A stretch of DNA of 64,000 nt, from positions 186,001-250,000 of the forward strand of contig JBBKWU010000012.1 in assembly GCA_037969035.1 (NCBI GenBank), given 5' to 3'. The notes under the pieces are model-generated. The model was not told the origin of the DNA. It saw only the letters and a program-made list of their open reading frames with translations, and ran no database searches. Shown in pieces: positions 1-7,427 of the stretch; within the stretch, counting starts at the first letter, position 1, and every line of letters begins with the position of its first letter. The DNA comes from JBBKWU01 sp037969035. GTDB lineage: Bacteria > Pseudomonadota > Alphaproteobacteria > Micavibrionales > Micavibrionaceae. Made by a program: the position numbers and the translations under genes.

Positions 1-647
1 TTGAATCAAGCATCTTTGAAAAAGAAAACCCTGCCGATTACCTACATAATATTCACGGCATCTTAGTCCCTGGTGGCTTTGGTGAGCGTGGCGCAGAAGG
101 CAAAATAGAAGCCGCACGTTTTGCACGCGAACGCAAAGTGCCATATTTTGGTATTTGCTTTGGTATGCAGATGGCTGTGATCGAAGCAGCAAGAAACCTT
201 GCCAATTATGACCGCGCCAACACGACCGAGTTTGGCCCCTGTGATAATGCTGTTGTTGGTCTTATGACCGAATGGGTGCAAGGCAATGAGAAACAAGAAC
301 GTAGTGCCGAAACCGATCTCGGTGGCACAATGCGCCTTGGTGCTTATCCTGCGCATTTGAAAAAAGGCTCTAAAGTTGCCGAAATCTACGGCACAAATGA
401 AATCCAAGAGCGCCACCGTCACCGCTACGAAGTGAACGCGAATTTCATCGAAGAGCTTGAAGGCAAAGGCATGGTATTCTCTGGCATGTCACCAGACGGG
501 CGTTTACCAGAAATCATCGAATACAAAGATCACCCTTGGTTCATCGGCGTACAATTCCACCCCGAACTAAAATCAAAACCATTCGATCCGCACCCGCTAT
601 TCGTGTCCTTCATCGAAGCCGCCATCGCGCAGAGCCGTTTGGTTTAA
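1..647 (+). CDS. pyrG: CTP synthase, C-terminal part (partial gene)
   Basis: This is the 3' part of CTP synthase, which makes CTP from UTP, ATP and glutamine in the cytoplasm. The gene is open from the first bases of the window and the amidoligase domain lies upstream. What remains is the class I glutamine amidotransferase domain. Its oxyanion strand reads LVPGGFGERG, its nucleophile elbow is GICFGMQM with the catalytic Cys, and its C-terminal His-x-Glu reads VQFHPELKS. The protein ends normally, a few residues after the FHPE motif. The family and its position just upstream of kdsA and eno are typical of alphaproteobacteria. The only incompleteness is the window edge. Confidence 0.97.
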   Translation, partial: ESSIFEKENPADYLHNIHGILVPGGFGERGAEGKIEAARFARERKVPYFGICFGMQMAVIEAARNLANYDRANTTEFGPCDNAVVGLMTEWVQGNEKQERSAETDLGGTMRLGAYPAHLKKGSKVAEIYGTNEIQERHRHRYEVNANFIEELEGKGMVFSGMSPDGRLPEIIEYKDHPWFIGVQFHPELKSKPFDPHPLFVSFIEAAIAQSRLV

Positions 648-653
648 TAAAGT

Positions 654-683
654 TTGACATATACCCGCCAAATTCATTATGGT
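654..683 (+). promoter_or_regulatory. sigma70-type promoter for the small membrane protein gene
   Basis: A perfect TTGACA -35 box (654-659) is followed after 18 bp by TATGGT (678-683, four of six consensus matches). It starts 7 bp after the pyrG stop and 33 bp before the AUG at 716, so transcription would begin near 690, just ahead of the AAGGAG ribosome site. The call rests on motif match only. Confidence 0.5.
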
Positions 684-715
684 TTATCCATAATAATTTA
701 AGGAGCGATATCGTC

Positions 716-1027
716 ATGGGACAAAAAGCAGCAATCAATCATAGACTAAAATGGAATGCCATTTACTCTGGCGTTGCCACACAAATTGCCTTTGGATCGG
801 CTGTGGTTGCGGGCATCAGCGCCGAATTCACCTCCGCCGCAACGGCTGAAAAACTTGGTACGGCTGTTGATACATTAATGTGCGGTGGAATTCTGGCAGG
901 GATGTCGATGGCCATCTCCGCTAGCTTTGTAATATATAAATATCAAAAAGAAGCCGATGCAGAACTCGCATACGAAGCCCGCGAAGAGCGTTTAGCAAAA
1001 TTCAGAATCCCAAATAACGATCTTTAA
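716..1027 (+). CDS. small two-helix inner membrane protein, function unknown
   Basis: A 103-residue protein of no family I recognise. The open frame extends upstream into pyrG, but the ATG at 716 is preceded by a clear AAGGAG at 700-705 and by its own promoter, so this start is preferred. Two hydrophobic segments (about residues 17-35 and 54-73) suggest a hairpin in the inner membrane. The C-terminal tail is charged and Glu/Arg rich (QKEADAELAYEAREERL) and is probably a short cytoplasmic helix. The gene ends in a 4-bp tail-to-tail overlap with the small membrane protein gene on the other strand. Confidence 0.7.
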   Translation: MGQKAAINHRLKWNAIYSGVATQIAFGSAVVAGISAEFTSAATAEKLGTAVDTLMCGGILAGMSMAISASFVIYKYQKEADAELAYEAREERLAKFRIPNNDL

Positions 1028-1314
1028 AACTTCGGGGAGACTGGTGCCGTATCTTTCGGCTTAAACGGTATTCTGACCGAATTTGATTTGCTCGGATCGG
1101 TATTGACACATTGGCCAAAGCAATCCGTAAGCGGGATGACCACGAAGCTTACAACCACAGCGGACGTTAGTAAAAAGGCACAAGTGGCAACCATACTAAT
1201 CGCCATAACTTTTCCATCTGTTTCCGAGTTTTCAGGCACAGTTTCCTGTCCTTCATACGGTAATTTTGATGCGCCTTTAACGTCATTTTCTTCGCCAAAT
1301 TTTTTGTCTGTCAT
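1024..1314 (-). CDS. small single-pass membrane protein, function unknown
   Basis: A 96-residue protein with a charged N-terminus (MTDKKFGEEND), one hydrophobic helix at about residues 37-61 and a polar, Pro/Lys-rich C-terminus. The start is supported by a GGAGAG sequence 7-8 bases upstream on the minus strand. An open frame on the plus strand covers the same bases but has no comparable ribosome site. I recognise no domain. A two-Cys segment (DCFGQC) follows the helix and could form a disulfide if that side faces the periplasm. Confidence 0.6.
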   Translation of the reverse strand: MTDKKFGEENDVKGASKLPYEGQETVPENSETDGKVMAISMVATCAFLLTSAVVVSFVVIPLTDCFGQCVNTDPSKSNSVRIPFKPKDTAPVSPKF

Positions 1315-1443
1315 GTTGTAAACTCTCCATTTATTGATTATGGAATAAACACATGCGCGAAAAAATACAAACTTTTCTTTGTTTTTCTGGAAAAAAGGTT
1401 ACTTTATGCGCTAATAAATAATGTGTAACCACAGGAACATATA

Positions 1444-2268
1444 ATGAAAACAGTAAAAGTCGGCAGCTACGAGATTGCCAATAACAAACCATTCACACTT
1501 ATAGCAGGGCCATGTGCCATGGAATCCCGCGATCACGCGATGTTCATGTGTGAAGGTATCAAGGCGATCACTGATAAGCTCGGCATCAATCTGATCTATA
1601 AAAGCTCGTTCGATAAAGCCAACCGTACGTCACTTGGTAGTGAGCGCGGCATGGGCATTGAAAACGCGCTGCCTGTGTTTGAGGAAGTTAAAAAGCAGTT
1701 CGGCGTGCCTGTTGTTACCGATGTCCACACAGCCGAGCAATGCGCGGTTGTGGCTGATATTATGGATGTCCTCCAAATCCCTGCGTTTTTGTGCCGTCAA
1801 ACAGATTTGCTGATTGCTGCTGCGAAAACAGGCAGGGCGATTAATGTTAAAAAAGGCCAATTCCTTGCGCCGTGGGACATGAAAAATGTTGCTGCTAAAA
1901 TTGCTGCAAGCGGTAACGAGAACATTATGCTGTGCGAACGTGGCGCGAGCTTTGGCTATAACACGCTTGTGTCTGATATGCGCAGCCTGCCGATTATGGC
2001 GCAAACTGGTTATCCCGTTGTTTACGATGCCACCCATTCGGTACAGCAACCGGGCGGCAAAGGCACAACATCGGGCGGTGATCGTGAAATGGTGCCTGTT
2101 CTTGCACGCGCCGCCATTGCCACAGGCTGTGTTGGTGCTGTGTTCATGGAAGTTCACCAAGACCCAGACACTGCGCCATCTGATGGCCCAAATATGGTGC
2201 GCCTTGAAAATCTTGAAAACGTACTCAAACCGATGATGGATATTGATGCAATTAGCAAAGCCCTTTAA
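1444..2268 (+). CDS. kdsA: 3-deoxy-D-manno-octulosonate 8-phosphate synthase
   Basis: KdsA condenses arabinose 5-phosphate with phosphoenolpyruvate to make KDO 8-phosphate, the precursor of the inner-core sugar of lipopolysaccharide. The 274-residue length fits the family. Visible family blocks are the N-terminal LIAGPCAMES, the substrate-binding YKSSFDKANRTS followed by RGMG, VTDVH, QIPAFLCRQTDLL, and the C-terminal FMEVHQDP with PSDGPN. The Cys in AGPCAMES matches the residue that binds metal in the metal-dependent class, but the class cannot be settled by eye. Its presence implies a Gram-negative LPS outer membrane. The next gene starts inside its last codons, so the two are probably cotranscribed. 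Confidence 0.96.
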   Translation: MKTVKVGSYEIANNKPFTLIAGPCAMESRDHAMFMCEGIKAITDKLGINLIYKSSFDKANRTSLGSERGMGIENALPVFEEVKKQFGVPVVTDVHTAEQCAVVADIMDVLQIPAFLCRQTDLLIAAAKTGRAINVKKGQFLAPWDMKNVAAKIAASGNENIMLCERGASFGYNTLVSDMRSLPIMAQTGYPVVYDATHSVQQPGGKGTTSGGDREMVPVLARAAIATGCVGAVFMEVHQDPDTAPSDGPNMVRLENLENVLKPMMDIDAISKAL

Positions 2269-2860
2269 TACAGCCGTAACCGATACCGTCATCTTCCTTG
2301 ATTTTGACGGGCCGCTATCGAATTACCGCGTGTACGCCCAAGCAGACAACAATCTGGATTTTGATCCAATTGCTGTGCGCGTGCTGCAAAATATTTGTGA
2401 GGTGGCGAATGCGCGTATTGTTTGCACGAGCGTTAGAACATTTCAAAACTGGCAAATTCATAATGAAACAAAACGTCTATTCACCGAAGCAGGAATGGAC
2501 ATCGCCGTCCTTCACCCTGATTGGACAGTGAATAAAAAATACGACCATAAACGCAAAGACAGCATTGAAGACTATCTAAAGCTACACCCCGAAATCACAA
2601 AATACGTGATCGTTGATGATGAAAATGTAGATATACCTGACAAACTAGTGCTGGTTAGCATGATGGATGGCATGATGAGTGCTGATTTCCAAAAAATCTG
2701 TGACATTCTTGAAATTGATATAGGCAAAGTATTCCGTAACGAGTTTTATAAAACTTACGCTGGCGACCAATACCGCTTAGTTTTGAACCACTGGGATAAA
2801 GACGCCAACGACAGAATAGATGAAAGACACAACAAACCCGCGTCTACCCCCAAACCGTAA
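2246..2860 (+). CDS. HAD-superfamily-like protein overlapping kdsA
   Basis: About 204 residues. An in-frame TTG lies one codon upstream, but the ATG at 2246 is the better start. Either way the gene overlaps the end of kdsA by about 23 bases, which implies translational coupling. The N-terminal segment VIFLDFDGPLSN is a HAD motif I with the nucleophile DxD, and a later YVIVDDENVD block resembles the acidic motif IV. The arrangement is closest to compact HAD-fold proteins such as HAD_SAK, not to KdsC, whose KDO 8-phosphate phosphatase signatures I do not see. The physical link to kdsA makes a role in sugar phosphate metabolism tempting, but this is inference only. Confidence 0.7.
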   Translation: MQLAKPFNTAVTDTVIFLDFDGPLSNYRVYAQADNNLDFDPIAVRVLQNICEVANARIVCTSVRTFQNWQIHNETKRLFTEAGMDIAVLHPDWTVNKKYDHKRKDSIEDYLKLHPEITKYVIVDDENVDIPDKLVLVSMMDGMMSADFQKICDILEIDIGKVFRNEFYKTYAGDQYRLVLNHWDKDANDRIDERHNKPASTPKP

Positions 2861-2871
2861 TCAAAAACCTT

Positions 2872-3462
2872 TTAAGGCTTAATCGCTGGAAAATAGTGCG
2901 GAAGAGCCGCTTTAAACATAGAAAGATCCTGACAATCAGGATTGCCAATGTCTTCTTGCCCTGTTCTGTTTTCAAGCAAAAAGTAATCCTGCACCACAGA
3001 AGCTTGCTGTTCCAAAGAAAGCGATGGGAAACGGGCTATATCAGAACACTGATACGCATAGCTTTTTTCATAGTCACCACCATGTTTAAAAAAGGCACCG
3101 ATAATACGCCCCACTAAATCCTGCCCACTTTGCTTTTGCCAGATATGTGTTAGTTCGTGTATGAAGACGGATTGATCTCTTAAATTGCTGATCAAGCCGT
3201 AATCGTTAGAATAACGAGATTGAGACATATAAACGCCATTCCCAGAAACACGACTACGCGTTCCTCTTGGTGATTGTTTATATAAATGAACAGCTTGGTA
3301 GTTCACTTGATTACCAAAAATCGTTTGTGCGAGAGCCGTTTCATTCGCGGTAAGGCGACGATAATCGCCCCCATTATCTTGTGGAACGGTTGGTGGTGGT
3401 GTACATGCCACCAAAATAGGCAGGCTAGCCGCCGCAAAGGCTTGCGATAGATTGAGTTTCAT
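2872..3462 (-). CDS. putative lipoprotein with an HExxH-like metallopeptidase motif
   Basis: A 196-residue protein with a signal peptide ending in the lipobox LVAC, so it is probably lipid-anchored in the cell envelope. The central motif FIHELTHIWQKQSG is HExxH-like (HELTH), typical of zinc-dependent peptidases of the DUF4157 or SprT type, although I cannot identify the third metal ligand. The strand and start are supported by an AGGGA sequence about 8 bases before the ATG. The gene is convergent with the HAD gene and divergent from eno. It may be an envelope protease or a degenerate, non-catalytic relative. Confidence 0.7.
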   Translation of the reverse strand: MKLNLSQAFAAASLPILVACTPPPTVPQDNGGDYRRLTANETALAQTIFGNQVNYQAVHLYKQSPRGTRSRVSGNGVYMSQSRYSNDYGLISNLRDQSVFIHELTHIWQKQSGQDLVGRIIGAFFKHGGDYEKSYAYQCSDIARFPSLSLEQQASVVQDYFLLENRTGQEDIGNPDCQDLSMFKAALPHYFPAIKP

Positions 3463-3624
3463 TTGATCGTCCCTGTTTTAATTTTTTTTATTAATTATTT
3501 GTCTTCTAATTTGCATAGAAACAAAAGCTTGTCAATTTTTCTCAATTCTTCGCGCTAGAAATATGCGCTGCAAAATGCTAAAAATATCTGTAATTTTTAA
3601 TTAGCCTTACAAATGGAGAGCCCC

Positions 3625-4941
3625 ATGACAGCCATCATCGACATTCACGCAAGACAAATCTTAGACAGCCGTGGTAATCCCACACTCGAGGTCGATGTGA
3701 CGCTGGAGAGCGGCGCACAGGGCAGGGCAGCCGTTCCGTCTGGTGCCTCAACTGGCGCGTATGAAGCGGTTGAGCTTCGTGATGGTGACAAGAAAAACTA
3801 CCTCGGCAAAAGCGTTCACAAGGCTATCGAGAACGTAAACACCAAAATCTTTGATGAGCTTGTTGATATGGATGCCGAAGATCAAATCTATCTCGACCGC
3901 ATGATGTGTGATCTTGACGGTACAGAAAATAAATCACGCCTTGGCGCGAATGCGATTTTGGGTGTGTCTATGGCGATTGCCAAAGCCATGGCGGATGAAC
4001 TTGATGTCCCGCTTTACCGTTACATTGGCGGCACGCAGGCCTGCACATTGCCAACACCGATGATGAACATCATCAATGGCGGGGCGCATGCTGATAACCC
4101 TGTCGATATCCAAGAATTTATGATTATGCCTGTTGGCGCAGAAGATTTCAGCGAAGCCCTTCGTTGTGGCGCAGAGATTTTCCATACACTCAAAAAAGAG
4201 CTCTCCAAAGCAGGTTTTGGCACAAACGTCGGTGACGAGGGCGGCTTTGCCCCTGCTGTTAAATCCTCAACCGAAGCCCTAGACTTCATCATGCGCTCAA
4301 TCGAGGGGGCAGGGTACAGAGCAGGCGTTGACGTGATGATTGCCCTCGATTCCGCCTCAACCGAGTTTTTTGATAAAGGCAAATACAACCTTGCCGGCGA
4401 AGGCCAAATACTTGATTCAGACGGCATGATTAAATATTACGAAAGCCTCTGCGCGCAGTACCCCATTGTTTCCATCGAAGACGGCTTGGCCGAAGATGAT
4501 TGGGAAGGTTGGGCAAACCTAACCGCCGCTCTTGGTGACAAAATCCAGCTTGTTGGTGATGATTTGTTTGTTACAAACCCTAAACGCCTGTCACGCGGCA
4601 TTGATGAACAATCCGCCAATGCTATCCTTGTGAAGGTCAACCAAATCGGTACGCTGACGGAAACGCTAGATGCGCTTCAAATGGCACAAAAGGCAGGCTT
4701 TGGTGTTGTGATGTCACACCGTTCTGGCGAGACAGAAGATTCAACCATTGCTGATCTAGCCGTTGCCACAAATTGCGGGCAGATCAAAACAGGATCACTC
4801 TCGCGCTCTGATCGTATGGCAAAATATAACCAGCTTTTGCGTATCGAGGAAATTCTAGGGCCACAAGCAAAGTATGCGGGAAGCTCTATCCTACGTGCCA
4901 AGCCGCAAACAGCGAAAAAAAGTGCTAAAAAAGCTGCATAA
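3625..4941 (+). CDS. eno: enolase
   Basis: Enolase interconverts 2-phosphoglycerate and phosphoenolpyruvate in glycolysis and gluconeogenesis and is often a degradosome component. The protein is 438 residues from the preferred ATG at 3625. An upstream in-frame ATG at 3613 overlaps the GGAGAG ribosome site, so it is unlikely. Clear blocks are ARQILDSRGNPTLEVDV at the N-terminus, VPSGASTGAYEAVELRD, GDEGGFAP with the catalytic Glu, ALDSASTEF, SIEDGLAEDDW, VGDDLFVTN, LVKVNQIGTLTET and MSHRSGETED. The C-terminus has a Lys/Ala-rich tail. The length and motifs are complete. Confidence 0.98.
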   Translation: MTAIIDIHARQILDSRGNPTLEVDVTLESGAQGRAAVPSGASTGAYEAVELRDGDKKNYLGKSVHKAIENVNTKIFDELVDMDAEDQIYLDRMMCDLDGTENKSRLGANAILGVSMAIAKAMADELDVPLYRYIGGTQACTLPTPMMNIINGGAHADNPVDIQEFMIMPVGAEDFSEALRCGAEIFHTLKKELSKAGFGTNVGDEGGFAPAVKSSTEALDFIMRSIEGAGYRAGVDVMIALDSASTEFFDKGKYNLAGEGQILDSDGMIKYYESLCAQYPIVSIEDGLAEDDWEGWANLTAALGDKIQLVGDDLFVTNPKRLSRGIDEQSANAILVKVNQIGTLTETLDALQMAQKAGFGVVMSHRSGETEDSTIADLAVATNCGQIKTGSLSRSDRMAKYNQLLRIEEILGPQAKYAGSSILRAKPQTAKKSAKKAA

Positions 4942-4958
4942 AATTTATTTTTTGAATA

Positions 4959-4987
4959 TTGACTCTTCTTATGGTCTTCAATAAAAC
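4959..4987 (+). promoter_or_regulatory. candidate promoter for the ankyrin-repeat gene
   Basis: TTGACT (4959-4964) and TAAAAC (4982-4987) are separated by 17 bp, about 36 bp before the AUG at 5023. A GANTC site (GACTC, 4961-4965) overlaps the -35 box. A small inverted repeat (GTCTTC/GAAGAC) overlaps the -10 box. Motif match only. Confidence 0.35.
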
Positions 4988-5022
4988 AGAAGACATAAAC
5001 TTTTTACATAGGGCGGGTAAGT

Positions 5023-6273
5023 ATGGATAATCAAAATAAAAAAGCTGGCTGGATGGCGGTTGGCGCTCTTGGGGTGTTTTTTGCCGCTGTAGCAGGGGTA
5101 AATTATTTCGACCCACTTGCAAGTGCAGAAAAAAAATTCGTTGAGGCCGCAGAAAGCGGTAATATTCAAGGCATGGATAAGGCACTCACAAACGGTGCTG
5201 ATATTAAAGATTGGGCTGGTCGCGCTGCGCTACTATCTGCATCCAAAAACGGTGAACTTGATGCGGTTAAACATTTACTTACTCTGAATTTTTTGAAAGA
5301 AAGTTACATGTATGAGGCTGCCGCCAAAGCTGCCGAAGGTGGGCATAACGATGTTCTTGAATTCTTTATTTCAGAAGGCCTTGATGTCAATCAAAAATTT
5401 AAATATGGGCTTGGCTTATTAGAAAGTGCCACGCGGGACGATAGCCTAGATACCATAAACTTGCTCTTGCAACACAATATTGATGTCACCAACCCTGATA
5501 CCAGACCAACCATGGCTTTAGGCTACGCCCTACAGGAGGGCTATACTGACATCGTAAGAACGTTGCTTGATGCCGGCATGGATGTTCAGGCCGAGACATA
5601 TCGCGGTAATGTTCTTTCCGGTGCGGTGTCTGGCGGTTTTAAAGATATTGTAGAACTTGCCTTTGAGCGCGGTGCTGATATCACAGCAGAAAATCATGAC
5701 GCCTCCAGAAAAGCCGCAGAATACGGGCGTACTGATATTCTCGATATTCTGTTAGAACACGGCGGTAGCGTAGAAGCTGCTAATGAAGGCTTCGCCATTC
5801 GCTCTGCTAGACGCGGTGATATTGACGGCTTTAAAGAAATTCTTCAAAGGCAGCCTGAAGTTTTACAAACAGTAGGGGGCTGGATGATGGGTACCGCTAC
5901 CTATAACAACAATAAAAAATTCGTCGAAATGTTGATCGAGGAAGGGGTTATATCAGCTGAGAATATGGGAAGCGCTTTAATATTTGCCGCTCAGGACGGG
6001 AATAATGACATTTTGGAAATTCTTTTAAGTCAGAATGCCAATTTTAAGGATGCGGAATATGATCCTTTAAATAGCGCGCTATTTTATACAACCCAGAATA
6101 ATCAGATAGAATCTATTCAGCTTCTCCTTGCTCATGGTGCAGATCCACGCGTAAATGCTGAAGGCTACTCACCTATCAATATGACCGAGAGAAACCCTAA
6201 AATAGCAAAATTATTCGCGGATTATTTAGTAACAAATTCAGCAACACCCACTCCACCATCACCAAAGAGATAA
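5023..6273 (+). CDS. membrane-anchored ankyrin-repeat protein
   Basis: A 416-residue protein. A short basic N-terminus (MDNQNKKAGW) precedes one hydrophobic helix at about residues 9-26, which looks like an uncleaved anchor. The remainder is a run of ankyrin-type repeats. Recognisable units include SAEKKFVEAAESGNIQGMDK, ASKNGELDAVKHLL, AAEGGHNDVLEFFISEGLDV, ALQEGYTDIVRTLLDAGMDV, AVSGGFKDIVELAFERGADI, AEYGRTDILDILLEHGGSV, AAQDGNNDILEILLSQNAN and a final IESIQLLLAHGADPR. Ankyrin arrays bind other proteins, and the anchor suggests they face the periplasm, but the partner is unknown. The GGCGGG before the ATG supports the start. The gene sits between eno and ftsB, which are often direct neighbours in alphaproteobacteria. 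Confidence 0.85.
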   Translation: MDNQNKKAGWMAVGALGVFFAAVAGVNYFDPLASAEKKFVEAAESGNIQGMDKALTNGADIKDWAGRAALLSASKNGELDAVKHLLTLNFLKESYMYEAAAKAAEGGHNDVLEFFISEGLDVNQKFKYGLGLLESATRDDSLDTINLLLQHNIDVTNPDTRPTMALGYALQEGYTDIVRTLLDAGMDVQAETYRGNVLSGAVSGGFKDIVELAFERGADITAENHDASRKAAEYGRTDILDILLEHGGSVEAANEGFAIRSARRGDIDGFKEILQRQPEVLQTVGGWMMGTATYNNNKKFVEMLIEEGVISAENMGSALIFAAQDGNNDILEILLSQNANFKDAEYDPLNSALFYTTQNNQIESIQLLLAHGADPRVNAEGYSPINMTERNPKIAKLFADYLVTNSATPTPPSPKR

Positions 6274-6295
6274 GTTTTTTTGTACTTTAAAAACC

Positions 6296-6401
6296 GAGTC
6301 ATTTGAATCACTTAGCTTAAACGTTCTCTGTATGTTCACGTTTAAGCCATTGACTCTATTGCATTTTTTGTTTGACGCGGTGATTCGCATGTGATTCTAT
6401 A
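6296..6401 (+). promoter_or_regulatory. ftsB promoter region with five GANTC methylation sites
   Basis: Five GANTC sites (6296, 6305, 6352, 6382 and 6393) fall within 102 bp, the consensus of the CcrM methyltransferase that is encoded further along this window. A -35 box TTGACG lies at 6372-6377, and TCTATA at 6396-6401 (18-bp spacing) is a reasonable -10. The last two GANTC sites are in the spacer and at the -10, starting exactly 11 bp apart. Transcription would start about at the AUG (6407), so the message may be leaderless. There is no good ribosome site before that AUG. Confidence 0.55.
6315..6347. repeat. perfect 10-bp inverted repeat upstream of ftsB
   Basis: GCTTAAACGT (6315-6324) is repeated inverted as ACGTTTAAGC (6338-6347) with a 13-base spacer. 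No T run follows, so it is not a clear terminator. It could be a hairpin at the 3' end of the ankyrin gene mRNA or an operator between the GANTC sites. Confidence 0.6.
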
Positions 6402-6406
6402 GAGAC

Positions 6407-6718
6407 ATGAAGAAGCTCATCGCACAAAGATACGTTATCCGCCAAAACCTCCTGACAATCATCGGGTTTTGTCTTTGCGTTTATTTCTCTTATCACGCCG
6501 TTTTAGGGCAGCGTAGTTATGTGCGGTTATTGACGCTTGATCGTCAAGTTGCTGAGATTACACAGACACATGACAGGCTAGAAGTCGAGCGCATGGCTCT
6601 GGAGAAGAAAGTCGCCATGCTGCGTCCTGGTTCTGTTGATCGGGATCTGCTCGAGGAACGCGCCCGCTACGTGCTTGGTTTCGGTTATAAAGACGAACGC
6701 GTCATTCTCGAAAACTAA
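6407..6718 (+). CDS. ftsB: FtsB/DivIC-family septum formation initiator
   Basis: A 103-residue bitopic division protein. One hydrophobic helix at about residues 15-33 is followed by a coiled-coil stretch (about residues 42-70, VAEITQTHDRLEVERMALEK) and a conserved end with DLLEERARYVLGFGYKDERV, which matches the DivIC/FtsB pattern. FtsB joins FtsL and FtsQ in the divisome and helps activate septal peptidoglycan synthesis. Its position between eno and pdhA is the usual alphaproteobacterial one. The promoter carries a GANTC cluster, which suggests cell-cycle control. The start has no obvious Shine-Dalgarno sequence. Confidence 0.88.
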   Translation: MKKLIAQRYVIRQNLLTIIGFCLCVYFSYHAVLGQRSYVRLLTLDRQVAEITQTHDRLEVERMALEKKVAMLRPGSVDRDLLEERARYVLGFGYKDERVILEN

Positions 6719-6794
6719 ACTTCTTCTATTTTTACTTGACATAATTATTTACTTCATGTGGCCTCGCTTTATTAATTAACAAGCGGAGGTTTTT

Positions 6795-7250
6795 ATGTCT
6801 AACATGTTAACAGGTAGTTATGTAGCATCACAAGCAGTTACAGCACTTGGTAGTTTAAGTGCTATATTTTATTCATATGCGACCGAAGAAAGTTTTACGG
6901 GGCTAAAAGGTGTCCTTGCGGCAATGATGACCGGTGCTCCCACAGGCCTTATAGCAGGTGTTGAGACAGCGGGTTGCGCTCTTGTTGGTGGTGCTGTTGG
7001 TGTGGCGGTCGGATCACTTGCTAAAAACGCCGATGGTGTCGGGGGTGTTTTTGCGATGGCCGCAGGTGGGCTTAGCGCAATAGTAACCATTCCTCACGCT
7101 TACGGCATCGTATCAAGCATTACAGTGGACGGAATGGCACATCAGGAGCAGGCAGCAGCACTCTCAGAAACACCTGAATATGTGCAAGCCGCTCATCAGT
7201 TAGAACATAATTACACAATGCAGGCGCTAACCGTACCAGCCAATAACTAG
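6795..7250 (+). CDS. Gly/Ala-rich membrane protein, function unknown
   Basis: A 151-residue hydrophobic protein rich in Gly, Ala and Ser. There are likely membrane segments at about residues 10-28, 38-75 (glycine-rich, with GGAVGVAVGS) and 84-108. The C-terminal 40 residues are polar and Gln/Glu/His rich. A GCGGAGG ribosome site precedes the ATG. The glycine-zipper-like middle resembles small channel or bacteriocin-like proteins, but I do not recognise a family. An intrinsic terminator follows, so the gene is probably a single transcription unit inserted between ftsB and pdhA. Confidence 0.65.
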   Translation: MSNMLTGSYVASQAVTALGSLSAIFYSYATEESFTGLKGVLAAMMTGAPTGLIAGVETAGCALVGGAVGVAVGSLAKNADGVGGVFAMAAGGLSAIVTIPHAYGIVSSITVDGMAHQEQAAALSETPEYVQAAHQLEHNYTMQALTVPANN

Positions 7251-7282
7251 GCTTAAAATTATAACAGCTCAATATAACGAAG

Positions 7283-7309
7283 CAGTCTGCATGTTCGCAG
7301 GCTGTTTTT
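7283..7309 (+). terminator. intrinsic terminator before pdhA
   Basis: CAGTCTGC (7283-7290) pairs with GCAGGCTG (7297-7304), with one G-U pair and a 6-base loop. TTTTTC follows directly. It closes the unit ending at 7250 and isolates the pdh operon. Confidence 0.8.
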
Positions 7310-7427
7310 CTTTTTGTTCAATATTGCGCCGCAACATAACTTACCCTCATAACAACTGGTCTTTTCGCTTGAAAATGGTATAACGCTTGCTGTATCTATT
7401 TACGCTTATCAATGCAGGAGAAGCGCT

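Noticed and set aside
1088..1321. Plus-strand open frame opposite the small membrane protein gene
   Set aside because: No ribosome site, and the minus-strand frame has GGAGAG in the right place and a coherent membrane helix.
2246..2860. HAD gene after kdsA as KdsC
   Set aside because: Only motif I and a motif IV-like block are shared with HAD enzymes in general. KdsC-specific sequence is not visible.
2861..2880. CCTTTTAAGG palindrome between the HAD and lipoprotein genes as a bidirectional terminator
   Set aside because: The stem is very short and AT-rich, without a convincing T run.
6736..6770. TTGACA at 6736 as a promoter for the gene at 6795
   Set aside because: No acceptable -10 hexamer 16-18 bp downstream (TGGCCT).
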